Shown here: piece by piece, positions 23,301 to 35,584 of the stretch
How the letters are laid out: each line of letters opens with the position of its first letter
Position numbering within the stretch: position 1 is the first letter of the stretch
Assembly (NCBI GenBank): GCA_034008185.1
Contig: CM067082.1
Coordinates: forward strand, 87,481,684-87,545,683
Length of the DNA: 64,000 bases
Direction: 5' to 3'
Source of the DNA: Gorsachius magnificus
Taxonomy: Eukaryota > Chordata > Aves > Pelecaniformes > Ardeidae
The notes under the pieces: generated by a model
The model's input: only the letters and a program-made list of their open reading frames with translations
The model's database searches: none
Told to the model about the DNA's origin: nothing
Made by a program: the position numbers and the translations under genes

Positions 23301-24847
23301 AGCCATTGTAATAATGATACCAACCAGTTCAAATTCAGTCTGGCTCAGTCATTCCTGTAAGGTGCTGTCTTCCAGGGTGTGTGTGTTGGCCCACATGAAG
23401 GGGGTTGAATATAAATAGTAAAGGTTGTTTATTAAATGTTGATATTCTAGTTGATGCTCCATCAGATATAAAATGTACCTAATCCCTGTAAAATTTACAA
23501 AAGGAGACATCATGCTTCAGGAAACCCAGGGGAAAAAAAAATTAAAATAGGTTACAGAATATTATAAATAGTTATTGACAAACCTCAGGCATTTTCAGAA
23601 GCACAGACAACATAATGGCACTGTAATAAACCCCTATGGGACCTACATAAATGTTTGTCAGGGTTCTTGTTAAAATAAGAGGTTTTGCAACTTGGGAATA
23701 ATGAGGACACATATAGTTTGAAATGAAATAGTAGACAAATGAACAACAAATAAGTGCATACTTACATGCTGAATGCAGGATGGTGGATTGAAGAATCAAG
23801 AAAATGAACGTCAAATCTGAGGCAAGCTTTTGTATGGACTGGACAGGCCGGGGAGAGGCCAGAGTTCCTGCCGTTAGGAGTGTTGTAAGTGGGGAGAGGG
23901 GGGTAGATAGGAGTTTCTACAGTGTTGTTACGGTGTGCTTTCTGCACGTGTATAATGCAGAGATATATCTATATGTGCACTGTATAGCACTCGCACGCTT
24001 CTAAAAGCTTGTATTGGTGACAAGATCAACCTCCCAGTAAACTCAAGCTGTTACAATTTGGAGGCTGGCTGGCAGGCTTAAAAAACATAGAAACATTTTT
24101 TTTAGTGTGTGCATCAATGTATGCTTCTGTCCGTGCCCAAGAGGAGGTCTGTGGCACCACTGGCATTGAAGGCGTGATTTGTTGCTCTGTGTGATGTTGT
24201 CTTGTGTGTCTCCATTCAGCTTTCAAGAATTTTCTTTGCCATGTGCCTTTTCTCTCTTTCTCTGTTATGTCACTCCTCCATGCTTTCTGAAAGGAAAATG
24301 TTGCTGTGTAGTTGTGATCTTTGTGCTAAACCAGTACTTCAACTAAAACTAGTGGATTAGATTCTCTTTTGCTATAGTGTTTTAACTCCTATCAGTGGAG
24401 CTATTCTAGATTTTGACAGTTGTAACTAATCAGATCACTAAAAGATATATACAGTCAAATTTATCAGTGGTTCTGGGGTGATATATATGAGATAATACCA
24501 TGTCTCAAGGCACTATAAAAGATATTTCCTGAGAAGCAGTCACTGTCTGACCCTCTTAATATTAAAAATATTTGGTCTTTGTATCAGCCCTGTGGTATTA
24601 CGATACCATAAGTTCCACAACTCACAGATTAAAGTCTTCTGCATGTGAGGGTTATGTAGTATAATCAATAAGATGTCCACTTCTAGACTTCTGAATTGCC
24701 TGGGTTTAGAGGCAGTTCAAAAATGTATAAAAGGAAATCAGTGAAATCCATATTGGTTTTATTCTGCAGCATTACAGTTTTCATATGTTATTTTTAAATA
24801 TAAAATACAATTCTAGTGATGATTTTAAAAAGCAGTTCATGGATGTT
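20301..24847. other. Gene-free AT-rich stretch
   Basis: No gene is recognised. A pyrimidine-rich tract lies at about 20457-20490 and T-runs near 20861-20874 and 21757-21769. A perfect 20-bp palindrome, CTTCATCTTTAAAGATGAAG, lies at 21830-21849. 22090-22400 is somewhat GC-richer, with short frames on both strands and no domain. Confidence 0.5.
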
Positions 24848-25062
24848 TCATAGAATAATGGAAAATAAGGCTGAGAATAAGTATCAAGAAGTAGAATCAA
24901 CTTTGTATTGTTCTTGACAGATATTTGTCTAATATCCAACTAAACCTCCAACTGGAGATTGCACAATCTCTCTAGGCAATCTATTTTAAGCTGTAACTGT
25001 TCCTACTGTTAGAAAGTTTTCACTGTTGTCTGAAACTCACTTGCTGAAATGTAAGTATCTTA
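24848..25062 (-). mobile_element. Old CR1 LINE 3' fragment
   Basis: The segment reads as the reverse complement of a diverged CR1 3' region. ATAGAATAATGG stands in for the 3' terminal repeats. TTGACAGATATTTGTCTAAT, the CCTCCAACTGGAGATTGCAC block, a CTCTAGGCAATCTATTTTAA block and GTTAGAAAGTTTTCACTGTT then follow in the order expected for the end of the CR1 frame and its 3' UTR. The copy has many substitutions and belongs to an older insertion wave than the element at 39868-41616. Confidence 0.65.
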
Positions 25063-27605
25063 CTAGTTACCCTGCCAAAGTGCACAAGTAGAATTATTAT
25101 TCCCCTTCTCTTTGCAAAAGTTTATTATTCTTTCTCCCTTAAGAGTATAAAATACTGGTTTTTAATAAATTCCATGCACTTGATGTGCATGTTCCCATTG
25201 AATATGTTTGCTACAAGAACTGCAATGCATTTGGTTCAGTTATGTTATCCCAAATGCTTAGTTATGTCCCCCTTATATTTTTTGTGTTGTTGCTTTTTTC
25301 ACTCTGCACAGACTGATCCACAGTCAGTTTCTGCAGTGATTTTGCTCACAGTTCCATTCTAAACTGCCATAATACCATATTCCCAGGACATCAATAAATC
25401 TGATGTATTTTGACTATTTATCTTGCAGGCAATAAATATCTGTTTACAAAGTGCGTTTCATGTATTCACTCAAATTACATTTGGGCTGCTGCAATCCTGG
25501 AAAAAAAGAGGTGCTAAAGGTTTGATGCAGGAGAACATTGCATTTAACTTCAGGGGAGAACTAAACTTGTGATTCTGTCATCAAAGGTGAAACAGCAAAG
25601 CCCTATTTCTTGCTAACGTTAAACCATTTATTCTTATTTAGCTGTCATTTTTATTACAGGCATTCAGTCTGATGCTCATGACAAAAAAGTTCAGACATGC
25701 TTCAAAATGAATTTGTTGCATACCTAGTGTAGAAAACTGTACTTTATGGATGGTAGCTGGAGGTGGCTTGTGGTTCACCACTGATTATAAATTATTTAAA
25801 AAAAAATATATATAAAAAATTGATATTCAGAACTGATAGCGTCAATTTTTATTGGAACATATTCTCATCTCTCTTTTACTTGTGGTTACAGGCATGTAGA
25901 CGAATCCAGGCTTATGGTATTTAGTATCTTGGTGGGCCCAACAGCTCTTCATTTACACTTGATCTGTCAAACTGCTATTTATGCAAGTATTTTTAGAAAA
26001 ATATTAAGTTATAATTGGGATTATACTTTTGTGAAGATGGCATAATGAAGAACGAGCTCTTACTGTCTGATAATGTAGTGTTTCCTCTAAGGAAAAGGGT
26101 AGTTCCTTGAACAGTTCACATACGTAAGATTCACTCAAGTGAACGACACACATATATAAGAAGCCAAATTTCTGAACTTGTCTGAAGTCTCAGCACAAAT
26201 TCCACCCTCTCTCGCATTCATCTACAGTAGAGAAGATCATTACTATTCACAGGTATTCCTAAATCTAACATGCTTTGATCCTTTTAAATCTAATCCCTTA
26301 GATTCTTTTGGCAGATACCACACTTAGCTTTTTTTACTAGTCTGCCAACCACAGTCCTTCCCTTTCCTCAGATGAGCAAGTGCTGCAACTTACAGTTGTG
26401 TACCTTACCGAAGCTGTGAAAAGGTAAGAAGGTATTTGCAACGCGGACTTGAGCTGTGGCCCTCATTCACACTCTGGGAGGCCACTGCAGAAGGTCCCAT
26501 CTTCCTGTTTTCCCCTGGTTTCCGTGGTCATGAGGAGAGAGTTTGGTTTCTTTCCCACTGTGCAAGTTACATCAATGATAAATGTTAGACGTCTAACTTC
26601 TCTTCGACTTCATGGCAATAAGTGAATAAAAGCAATTTTACTGCATAGCAACAAAATGAGTGTCCAGTGGGCTTTTGAACACTGTACTCCTATGCAGCTC
26701 TGCTAACCATCAGGCCTATGATGTTCAGCTACTAAACTCAGATAATTTTTAAACCATAAACTTACACTTGGAGCACCCAGTGGCACTTTATTATTTCAAA
26801 CTTTGAATTTATAGGCAAAATACATTAGGATCAAAGCAGGAAGATATGCGTTAGCCACAGTTCAAAATGCCTCTGTTGTCTCAGAAATAAGAGAAGAGTT
26901 GATATTTTCAGCCTACAATGTTTTCATATTTAAAAGCTAAAGTGAATGGTGTGTCATCAAAGACTGTGTACTGTTGAGGTTATAGAAATGTGTGTTTAAT
27001 GTATAAATCAACATTCCTTGTGTTTAGATGTGAAATCTGAGCATCAAGCAGAAACTGAAGCAAAACTTTGAGGAGGTGTTGAATAGTTCATGCGGTGTGA
27101 TGCATGGTCTAGCTCATGAACTTCCCTTCTGAGGATTCCCCATAATGGCTGTTTAGGCAGCTCATGATACCTGAATAGGCAAATGCTCTTACATTCTTGC
27201 TTCTCTGCTTGCTGTTTAAGGTCCATGCTGCTGCCTATATGTCTGCCAGATACGACAAAGTGGGTCTGGAGGATTTGGTATGGCACATTTAGGGTTGCCC
27301 AGGTTAGATTTGGAAGAGAAAAGAGGATTTTGCTCTGATGATTAAGACTTGTGTGCCTGTCATAGAATAAACATATTTGATAGTTTTTTCTTTGTCTTGC
27401 ATGTTCCCCTTCTTTAAATTATAAGTTTCCTGAAAATAATGGCTGAAAAGATGGACTGCAGAGTTTATAGTGGGAGATGGATGCTCAAGTGCAGAGGGGG
27501 AGAATTGTGTGGGGAGGGACTTTTCCCTTCTGTTTTTGGCTCACGTACTGGTTTTCTCTCTGGGCAGATTTCCTGTCAGATTCTCAAGAAAAGCAGCTGA
27601 GCATG
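25063..27605. other. Gene-free AT-rich stretch
   Basis: No gene, RNA or classified repeat is recognised. An AT-only run with A-rich and TATATATA words lies near 25789-25821. 26600-26900 reads as single-copy sequence of uncertain role. Confidence 0.45.
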
Positions 27606-27671
27606 GACCTCATCCAAAACCCTCTGGAGCAAGTGAGAGGTTTACAAGTGATTTCAGTGGAAGATCAGGCC
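27606..27671. repeat. Probable old fold-back repeat fragment
   Basis: GACCTCATCCAAAACCCTCT at one side and GATTTCAGTGGAAGATCAGG at the other form imperfectly complementary arms. The pattern recalls ancient palindromic repeats of amniote genomes with a GATCAGGCC/GGCCTGATC type end. The complementarity is weak, so the call is tentative. A surrounding 106-codon plus-strand frame has no domain. Confidence 0.35.
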
Positions 27672-29679
27672 TGCCTTACAGTTTATTACCCATTTGCAAT
27701 GCCAGAATGGTGGGTGTCAGCTGAGCATGTGGCTTCTCTCTGGATGTGTCACGTGGAAAGTGGCGGATCCTGCCCAACCCGCTTGTTACCTGAGTAGGTG
27801 AGGCTGGCGCAGATTAAGCAATGAAGCCAGGAAGTGAAGCGATGCACCTCAGTTTACAAAGCAGAATGGTAGACCTGAGAAAAGTAGGATGCCCCACACA
27901 TACTCAGGATACTGCTTAACAGATAATATCCTTATGACTCATCACTGTTCCCCTGTTTCTGCCAGAAAAAATGCACAACACTTTATCTGGCAACCTGGTT
28001 GATTTACATATCTAGCTAATGTATTAACAAAACAAGTGAAACATTCAGTGTAGTGGTCCTCTTGCTTACAGTGCTGATTTTAATTGCTTTAGGTTTCAGC
28101 ACTCCACTGTGACACACTTATAAATCACCTGGCTTTTATAACCTGATTACCAGGGTCACTGAAAGTGATTTGAATGAGCCACTGAGTGTCACTAGTCACT
28201 ATGGAAAGTCTTGTGAACATATGTACAAAACGAGGATCTGGACCAATAATTTTGGAACAAATCACTTGTAACCTCTAAATCCACTTAAATGTTCAACCTG
28301 AATAAGCAACAGCTAGGATGGTTGCTGCAGTTCTGGCACTGACTCTGGGAAATTTAGCATGCAACTACATCTGAACTATGTAGGATATAAATTAGTCTGC
28401 TCTGTGTTCTCCAAGTTCCAGCACAATAATGGGATCCCATTACTTCAGAAGTTCTAATGTAAAAGCAATAAAAAGTAATCAATAGCATAAGGATAGCTGC
28501 TAAATAAAATACAGAACATCTGTGAACATCCAGATAACTTTTTGGCCACATATGTTCTCAAAAATGAATTATAACTGTTAGAAAAAATATCTGCTAAGAA
28601 AAAAAAGAGGAAAAAAAAAGAAAAAAGAAAGAAGAGAGGAGTAGTTTACAGAAGATGTACATTCTGAGTCCTGTAATGAGTTGGATTCAAAACATGGCTG
28701 GCAAGCCATGCTTATTTCTCAGTCAGCTATTCAGCAGTCACAGGCCACACAACATCTTCTTGGGCATATTTTTGCAAAAGTAAACGGATCCTTCTTAATA
28801 ATTGCTTCAAATATTCAGAAATGAGATTTGGACACTTTTCCCTCAACATCAGACCTTCCTACTTTGTAAGTGCTAGGTGCCTTCCCATAAGATGCAGATG
28901 TAACCAGGTAGAGATTTTCACTCATATCATAGTGGATTATACCTTACCCAGGTTGACTGATACATCACTGTCACTGACAATGCTGTGATATATCATGCCC
29001 AGATGTGCATGTGCTAATAGCAGTAGTAACAGCTGGTAACAGGGTCACTTGCCACGTATCATGACATATATGAAAACCTAGCAATCAGTCAATATAGTGT
29101 CAATCTTGCTGTGCCTCATAGTATGCCTTTATTTTATTTTTTTAGAGCAAGAAGAAGAAGAGTGAAAGTAATACAAAATTTGAACAGTCTCATGATATTT
29201 GGGTGAAGGAGAAATAAGACAGTGTCTGAGGGTCTCTGTGAGCTGCCTCTGTTTGGGGGCCTTTCACTGAGGGCATATTCAGGAAAAACTGCCTCATAAA
29301 ACTCTTAGGCAAATCATAGCTATAAATCATAGGCAGCAAAACAATTTCCCCCAAGCCAATGGCAAATCGTTGCTATATCTTGAGTGTAAATTACTAACAA
29401 TCAGCAACACACCTAGGAAATGGAGCAAGTCTACAGTATATTTACGATTTATCAGAGGTGAATATACTTTTGACAGAATTTAAGATCTCCAGAAAAACAT
29501 AAAGAAATAGGTTTGTTCCTCAGGTTGTATTTACCTCCCTTTCCAGGGGACCTTACAGCTGGTGCAGAAGCTGCTCAGTGCTACCTTTTTTATTGCCCAT
29601 TCCCAATCTGAGGTAGTTTGTGTCTTTTTCTTTCATCAAAGGACATAATCTGTTAGACAATTAAATGTGTATGGGCTGG
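27672..29679. other. Gene-free AT-rich stretch
   Basis: No gene is recognised. 28597-28641 is an almost pure purine tract of A-runs and GAA/GAG. 28060-28280 reads as non-repetitive, possibly conserved sequence, untested. Confidence 0.45.
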
Positions 29680-29779
29680 ATTCTGATCTTATTTACTGAG
29701 TCTGCAGTAAATCTGAACTCACTCCAGTGACTGCAAGGGAGTCATTGTAGATTTATGTTGTTATAAATGTGATCAGAAT
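29680..29779. repeat. Ancient fold-back (palindromic) repeat
   Basis: Terminal arms ATTCTGATC (29680-29688) and GATCAGAAT (29771-29779) are perfect reverse complements. Between them, AGTAAATCTGAACTCACTCC and GGGAGTCATTGTAGATTTAT form a second, imperfect inner pair. The whole 100 bp therefore folds on itself. It shares its words with the copy at 61529-61619. Confidence 0.6.
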
Positions 29780-29814
29780 TTGACTTATGTTAATGAGTAC
29801 TAAAGAGGGAAAAG

Positions 29815-30060
29815 AACTGTTGTTGTGGGCTTTATCCATGGCTACACGCTTTGAGGTGCTCCAGCATGACCTCATGCACAACCACTGTTACTTCAAGGTG
29901 TACCTGCTGCAGCATGGACTTATCCTTGGATCACAATCCCTTCAGAATTATACCTGCTGTGGCACAGACATAACCACAACCACAGACGCTTCGAGATGTA
30001 CCTGATCTGATGTGGACTAATTCACAGCCACAGCCACTTCAGGGGCAAGTACAGAAGCCT
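29815..30060 (-). repeat. ~49-bp tandem repeats in ERV leader
   Basis: Read on the plus strand, units open with a CTTYRAGRTG-like word at 29850, 29892, 29941, 29990 and 30038, giving spacings of 42, 49, 49 and 48 bp. A partial unit precedes the first. Units share a TACCTGCTGYRGCATGGACT-type core and a CCACAACC-type end, and they have diverged from one another by many substitutions. Confidence 0.7.
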
Positions 30061-30146
30061 GTCAGTTAATAGCTAAGCAGCAATAACAGCTATAAATTCC
30101 ATCTAGCATATTCCAATGAAACCTGTCATTATCTCGAACCCTTCGA

Positions 30147-30164
30147 GCCCCATGTTGGGTGTCA
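30147..30164 (-). other. Primer-binding site, tRNA-Lys type
   Basis: The minus strand reads TGACACCCAACATGGGGC. This fits the TGGCGCCCAACGTGGGGC site complementary to the 3' end of tRNA-Lys, as used by class II (ERVK/betaretrovirus-like) elements, with three G-to-A differences at or beside CpG positions. It lies nine bases past the LTR end, where reverse transcription of such elements is primed. Confidence 0.75.
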
Positions 30165-30173
30165 AAAAGGACT

Positions 30174-30725
30174 TGTCGTGGTTTAACCCTGTTTGGCAGC
30201 TGAGCCCCACGCAGCCCCTCACTCACACCCCCCTGGTGGGATGGGGGGGAGAATCAGAAGAGTAAAAGTGAGAAAACTTGTGGGTTGAGATAAAGACAGT
30301 TTGATAGGCAAAGCAAAAGCTGCTTACACAAGCCAAGCAAGACAAGGAATTCATTCCCTACTTCCTATGGGCAGGCAGGGCTCCATCATGCATAACGGTT
30401 ACTTGGGAAGACAAGTGCCATCACTCCAAATGTCCCCCCTTTCCTTCTTCTTCCCCCAGCTTTATATGCTGAGCATGACGTCATGTGGTGTGGAATATCC
30501 CTTTGGTCAGCTGGGGTCAGCTGTCCCGGCTGTGTCCCCTCCCAGCTTCTACTGCACCTGGCAGAGCGTGGGAAGCTGAAAAGTCCTTGACTTAGTGTAA
30601 GTACTACTTAGGAACAACTAAAACATCCATGTGTTATCAACATTCTTCTCATACTAAATCCAAAACACAGCACTGTGCCAGCTTCTAGGAAGAAAATTAA
30701 CTCTATCCCAGCTGAAACCAGGACA
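30174..30725 (-). mobile_element. 5' LTR of ERVK-like element, inverted copy
   Basis: Read on the minus strand, the LTR begins TGTCCTGGTTTCAGCTGGGA and ends TTAAACCACGACA, about 552 bp. It is homologous to the plus-strand LTR at 6306-6891 but lacks a ~30-bp segment of the downstream half and differs by many substitutions and small indels. So the two are separate insertions of related subfamilies, not products of one event. It keeps an intact TATAAA. Because the primer-binding site and leader follow it, it is the 5' LTR of a truncated provirus. Plus-strand frame 30301-30579 is an antisense shadow. Confidence 0.82.
30461..30466 (-). promoter_or_regulatory. LTR TATA box
   Basis: TATAAA on the minus strand, in the context GCATATAAAGCTGGGG. 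It is the intact counterpart of the degenerate TATGAA in the other LTR and would direct transcription leftward across the leader. Confidence 0.6.
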
Positions 30726-33700
30726 ACTATTCATGTTCACACTCCTACCTAACTTAACTTCCTTAGCCTTCTTCATTGAGCATGGAGCAGTTCAGGCACC
30801 ATTGATCTTTAAGAAGGATTGGATCTGGTTTTAGAGCTTTCAGAGAACCAATCATAATCATTAATTAGTAGCAGTATTAATGATAAATGCTGGATGTGTT
30901 ACGGCCAAAGGAAGTCTAAAGTCATTCTGATTATATATCTCTCTTTTTCTGAGTTCACCTTCTGCAAAACCAAGGATTACTTCTGTGCTTCAAACACCTT
31001 TTCTTCTTAAATCATGCTTTCTTTTCCTGTCAATATTCTTGTGAGACGCACACTACCAACCAGGTGACATGGGTATGTCTTATTATGCAAGTCTCTATTT
31101 TTTGACAACAGTGATGAGCCAAGTACATTGCTCAAGGTTTCATACCACTATGTTGCCTTGATGTCTCCAAAAAAGTCCTGACTTGGCTCTTAAACATGAA
31201 GCTTCCACTGGGATTGGCCAATGGCTGGCTATACAACATAGAAGAGTGCTGAATTGTTTCATACTTCAGGTTATATCTTCCCCATAGAGAAGTATATTTT
31301 TGTTTTCTTTCCTCTAGTATGGTGGAGAGTTGGAAGAATGAGTTTAACATGCATTTTTGGTAAACATTTTTCTGAAAAGTAATTTTCTTTTAGACTGTGG
31401 TAAGTCAGTCTCTGAACCACTCAAGTATGACCAGCAAATGATTCATTCTGAAGAGTGGAGATTGTGGTTGAAGACTTTTTTTTTCCCCATCCTGTGACTG
31501 CAGGAACATAAATCAAAAATATTCTTTTTTTTTCCCCCTCCCAGTAAACAAAGCCTAGCTGTTAGAAAGCAGGGAAGCCAGATTCCTCTCATCTAACACT
31601 GAGTTTTGGAGAAAGATGGGTGTTTTTACAGAACTCGAATCTAAGTGGCTTCGTTATTTTTGAACACAATTCTTTTTCTCCCCTGACAAAGAAGGGATCC
31701 TGCAGTAGATACAGTCGATGCCTTATTTGAGTGTCAGTTGTTACATGTAGTGGCTCCAAAGCCAAATATTCCACCCCTTTCTAATTTGTATATATATAAA
31801 ATAACAGAACAAGTGTGTAATATGGGATTTTTTTTTTTTTACTGTTTCCCATTTTTTTTCCTCAGAAAATTGCAATGTGCCTCTTCTGTGATAGCATGTG
31901 AAGATATAAATTAGGTGCCTGCAAAGCAACATACTATTTTAAATGGTGAATTGGTAGCTGTTTTTTTCAGAGGAAGACCCGAGGTGCTGCACCACCATAG
32001 AGGATGCTTAGGCATCTGATTCTGTCATTGTCTCAGGTAGGGAAGCATGAGGACTTAACTTTGTACATGGTACTTACTCCCTTGGGTTTTCATCCTGTGA
32101 CTTCCCCATTGTGTGGCTTAATTTAACCATGACCCTTTTCTAGCACCTGCCCACCTGCGATTTTCTTCTTTAGCTATAGACTTTTACCATTTTACTGTAG
32201 CTGTAGGCTTGTACCATTTAGCTGTGAGCAGCGTAAAAATGAATTGCTTTATCTGATCTTCCACAAACTCCATTTAATCTGGAATAAAATGGACTTTTAT
32301 CAGTAGAAAGCCTGGTTAGCTTTTTTTTTTTAAAAAAAAAAAACCACGACCAAACAACAAGCATGATTTCCCTCTTCATTTTTCTCTGTTGAAATAGTTT
32401 GATTAGTGCAGTTACAACACGGAAGCTGCTAAGCCTGAGACAAGCTAAACTATGAATAAAAACTGTAGATTGACAGAATAACTTCTTTTTGTAGAAAACA
32501 AATTCTAGCTAATTGCACTAAATTTTCCCCCTTCCTGCCTGGTATAGTCTCCTCAGTCCATTCCCATACCAGAAACACAGTTACCTCAGGTACATCTCCA
32601 AGATTGTTTAAAAGGCTCTTCTTCATCTGCCTCTAGGACTTTTATCTAGGATTCCAAAACAATCTGAGACGTGTTTCCTTATAGAGGCATGACAGTCAAC
32701 CTCTGATGTCATGTAAGGCAGTAATATGGCTAGTAACTGTTCTGTAGCTTTAATGTACTGTGTGAATATTGGAGAAGTTTTCATGTATTTCTTTTTTAAA
32801 CCACTCAATCATTTTCTAGACAAGTAATGAATATGTTATACATTATATGAGCAAATAAATTGACTAACTGGCAGGGGAAAAAATCGGTTGTCAGGTCCAA
32901 TGTACTTCTAAAATGTAACTTTTAATTTAATTCTTATCTTTACTGGATTCTTCAAACTCTCTTTGGTATGAATGTGATTTTTGGATAATTGACACTGAAG
33001 GGTTATTTTCAATATATCAGTGCACATGAAAAGATGATATTGGATGTATGACTTTAGTTATGAACTTGGTGGCTTGAGTCAATCCGGTGCTATGCTCAGG
33101 TATCTCTGGGTTCTTTATAGGTCTTGCTTTCAAATTGATATACAGCTTTTTGGTGTTTCGCATACATATTTTCAAGGTAGCTGGTATTTCTTTTAAAACT
33201 CCTTTTACATAAAGGACAACTAATCCTAGTTTTCTTCATAGAAAAACTTCATGCAGTCCTGTGTGTTTCTCTGTTATCTCAGAGACCATGAAATCAGTGC
33301 ATCTTTTTGTGTCAGTAATGTTAAGTCTTGGATATTTCTCATACTTATTGTTTATGGAAAGTCTATTCACATAAATGTGGAACACCAGCAAATCTAAGTA
33401 GTGATGTGCTAAACATTTACATGACACCTTGTATTTGGAGATGCCAGAAGATTTTTCAAGAAATACATACTAAAATCATGTATCACTCCTCAGAAGTCCA
33501 GTTAGTTGCAAAACTCATTACACATCTGGTTTAGTGATACTAAACTTGTTAAGAAAAATATATAGTATTGTTTCTTGGACTTTGCTCATAGCTATCTTTG
33601 GTGTGTTAACATCTAATTTCTTCCCTTTCCCCTCCTCCTCTCAGGCAGCAAGGCTGCCATCCTTGAAGATGGCAGATCCTAGGAGAGAGACAAGAGTTGC

Positions 33701-35584
33701 CTATGCTAACTGCAGTTCAAGAGGAACTCTGAACAAAATAGCATCTTTGGAAGTTGCTTTCACAATACAAACCTTTCATTTGTGAAAGTCTTTGTGAAAA
33801 GACACCGGTTACAAAATCAAACTGCTACACAGTCTCCCAGAAATTCCCTGGAATTTAAATCCTGAGTATCTGTTGCTGAGATGAGAGGTGTTGGACAGCT
33901 TCTTTGGGGTGGAAGAGCAAGGGCAACAAGTGTTCCTCTCAAAGGCAAGGTTATTTGGGGAAGCTGTTGGGAAGGATGCACAGTGATCTCTAACACAGAT
34001 TTTGCTATCAGAAGTCCTTATGTGTTCTTGTGGATGATCAGATGCAGACAGAAGGAATATTATGCTGAATTGAACAATTAATTTTATCTATCAGCTCTAA
34101 TGTATTTACTTTAAGGCTCTGTAGTTAGCAGGGCCATTATATGAACCTTACAAGCATTCTTCTACCTTCTTTTATATCAGGTACTTGTAATCAAGGATGA
34201 AAGGTGGTGATTCCAGATGACAGTTTGAATTACCAACTTTTGGAAAGAAATCAAATGCAAGACAACCTCCCACTCTTGCCCCTGACCAGCCCCCACACCT
34301 CCATTTTAATTAGCTCAGTTGTCTTTCCTTGGCTTTCTTGGTTTGTTGGGGTTTGGGGTTTTGTGGGCATTTGGTTGTTTGGTGTTTTTTTTTGTGGTGT
34401 TATTTGGAGTTGCCAGTGGGGTTAATTCCTTGGCTGTTCTGTCAAATGCCAGGTTCTAGTACAGATATTTGTGTATATATGAACAACTGTTTTTTAATAA
34501 CCTGCCAAGAAGCTATAATCTTCCATTGCAATCCCCCGGGATTTAATTAGAATGGTTTTCCACAGCCTGACATGTTTATGGGGCATAGGTAAAGAGACAG
34601 TTCATAAAGCTGTCAATTTTCTGAGAAATTAAAGAAAAATTGGGCTGCTTAGTGCCTTGGCAATTCCATGCTGCTGATAGTAGCATTGCAGACAATGAAA
34701 TCAAAGGCAATGTAACAAGATACTGATGCATTAGAGATGGGGAGGGTTTAAAATTATATACAAAGGCATTTGTCAATTTGAATTTGAATGCATAAGAGGA
34801 GAAATATGGAAAACAAAATATGAACTCCAGTAGCTGCACATTAAACCGCTCAGGTTTAGACAGTGCAAAGCTGAACAATAGTCTCTTCATTGCTTTAACA
34901 GTAGTAGCTCTAACTTTCTTTTCTGGGGCAAGTGGGAAGTGATGAAAACTGTGAAAGGAAATAAGGCTGAACTATGAAAACACTTGCTACGGATTTCTGT
35001 CTTCCATGCTGACTGGAGTCTCAGGATGCTTGGTCATATAATGAAAGGATATGAGTGATTCTTAGAGGTACAGTTCACAGTACTTCCTCATAGCTGATAC
35101 AGTCCAGATCTCTTTGAGACTCTGTTACACACTGGTGGGTGACAATCCAGCTGCCAAATTCTGTCCATTTTCTTTTTTGTAACTTTTCAGTTGAGTTATT
35201 TGGGAGTATCCAGGTTTGACTACCTTCTTTAATGTAAAATAGCAGGTATTTCCTCTTCTTTACAGCTCTTAAGTATGGTTGGTTTTAAAAAGGGAATTAG
35301 AGTTGCCATCTCTGCCCCTTGTGCAAATCATCTGTAACCTCACAGTAGAGTTAAATTGGTATTAAGAACACTGAGCAATGAGGCTCTGGGACATGGTTTC
35401 AATAGCAGGCAAACTGTTGTTGAGGAAGCTCTGTAGTGGGTTGGCATGTAAACAGAATTTAATAGGGATGGTTCATGCCTGTGTTCAGTATCAAGCGTAC
35501 ACTTCTATAACACATTTTACATTAATATTATTGAATATAAAATCAGAGACCTGTATCATCTTTGTCATTCAGTTTGAGTGACTT
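30726..35584. other. Gene-free AT-rich stretch
   Basis: No gene or classified repeat is recognised. T11A12 at 32321-32343 is a self-complementary homopolymer pair. 34340-34420 is G/T-rich with GGGGTTTGGGGTTTT at 34348-34362. Short frames of up to 104 codons have no domain. Confidence 0.5.

Larger units (their letters stand above)
29810..30173 (-). mobile_element. ERVK-like provirus leader, truncated
   Basis: On the minus strand this directly follows the LTR at 30174-30725: nine bases, a primer-binding site, then a non-coding leader composed largely of ~49-bp tandem units. The sequence breaks off near 29810 within the repeat array. No gag, pro, pol or env frame is present, so the provirus is a 5' fragment. 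The missing part may have been deleted together with the 3' LTR. Confidence 0.65.

Noticed and set aside
34348..34362. GGGGTTTGGGGTTTT, telomere-like word
   Set aside because: A single short occurrence in G/T-rich low-complexity DNA. It is not the vertebrate TTAGGG repeat and there is no array.
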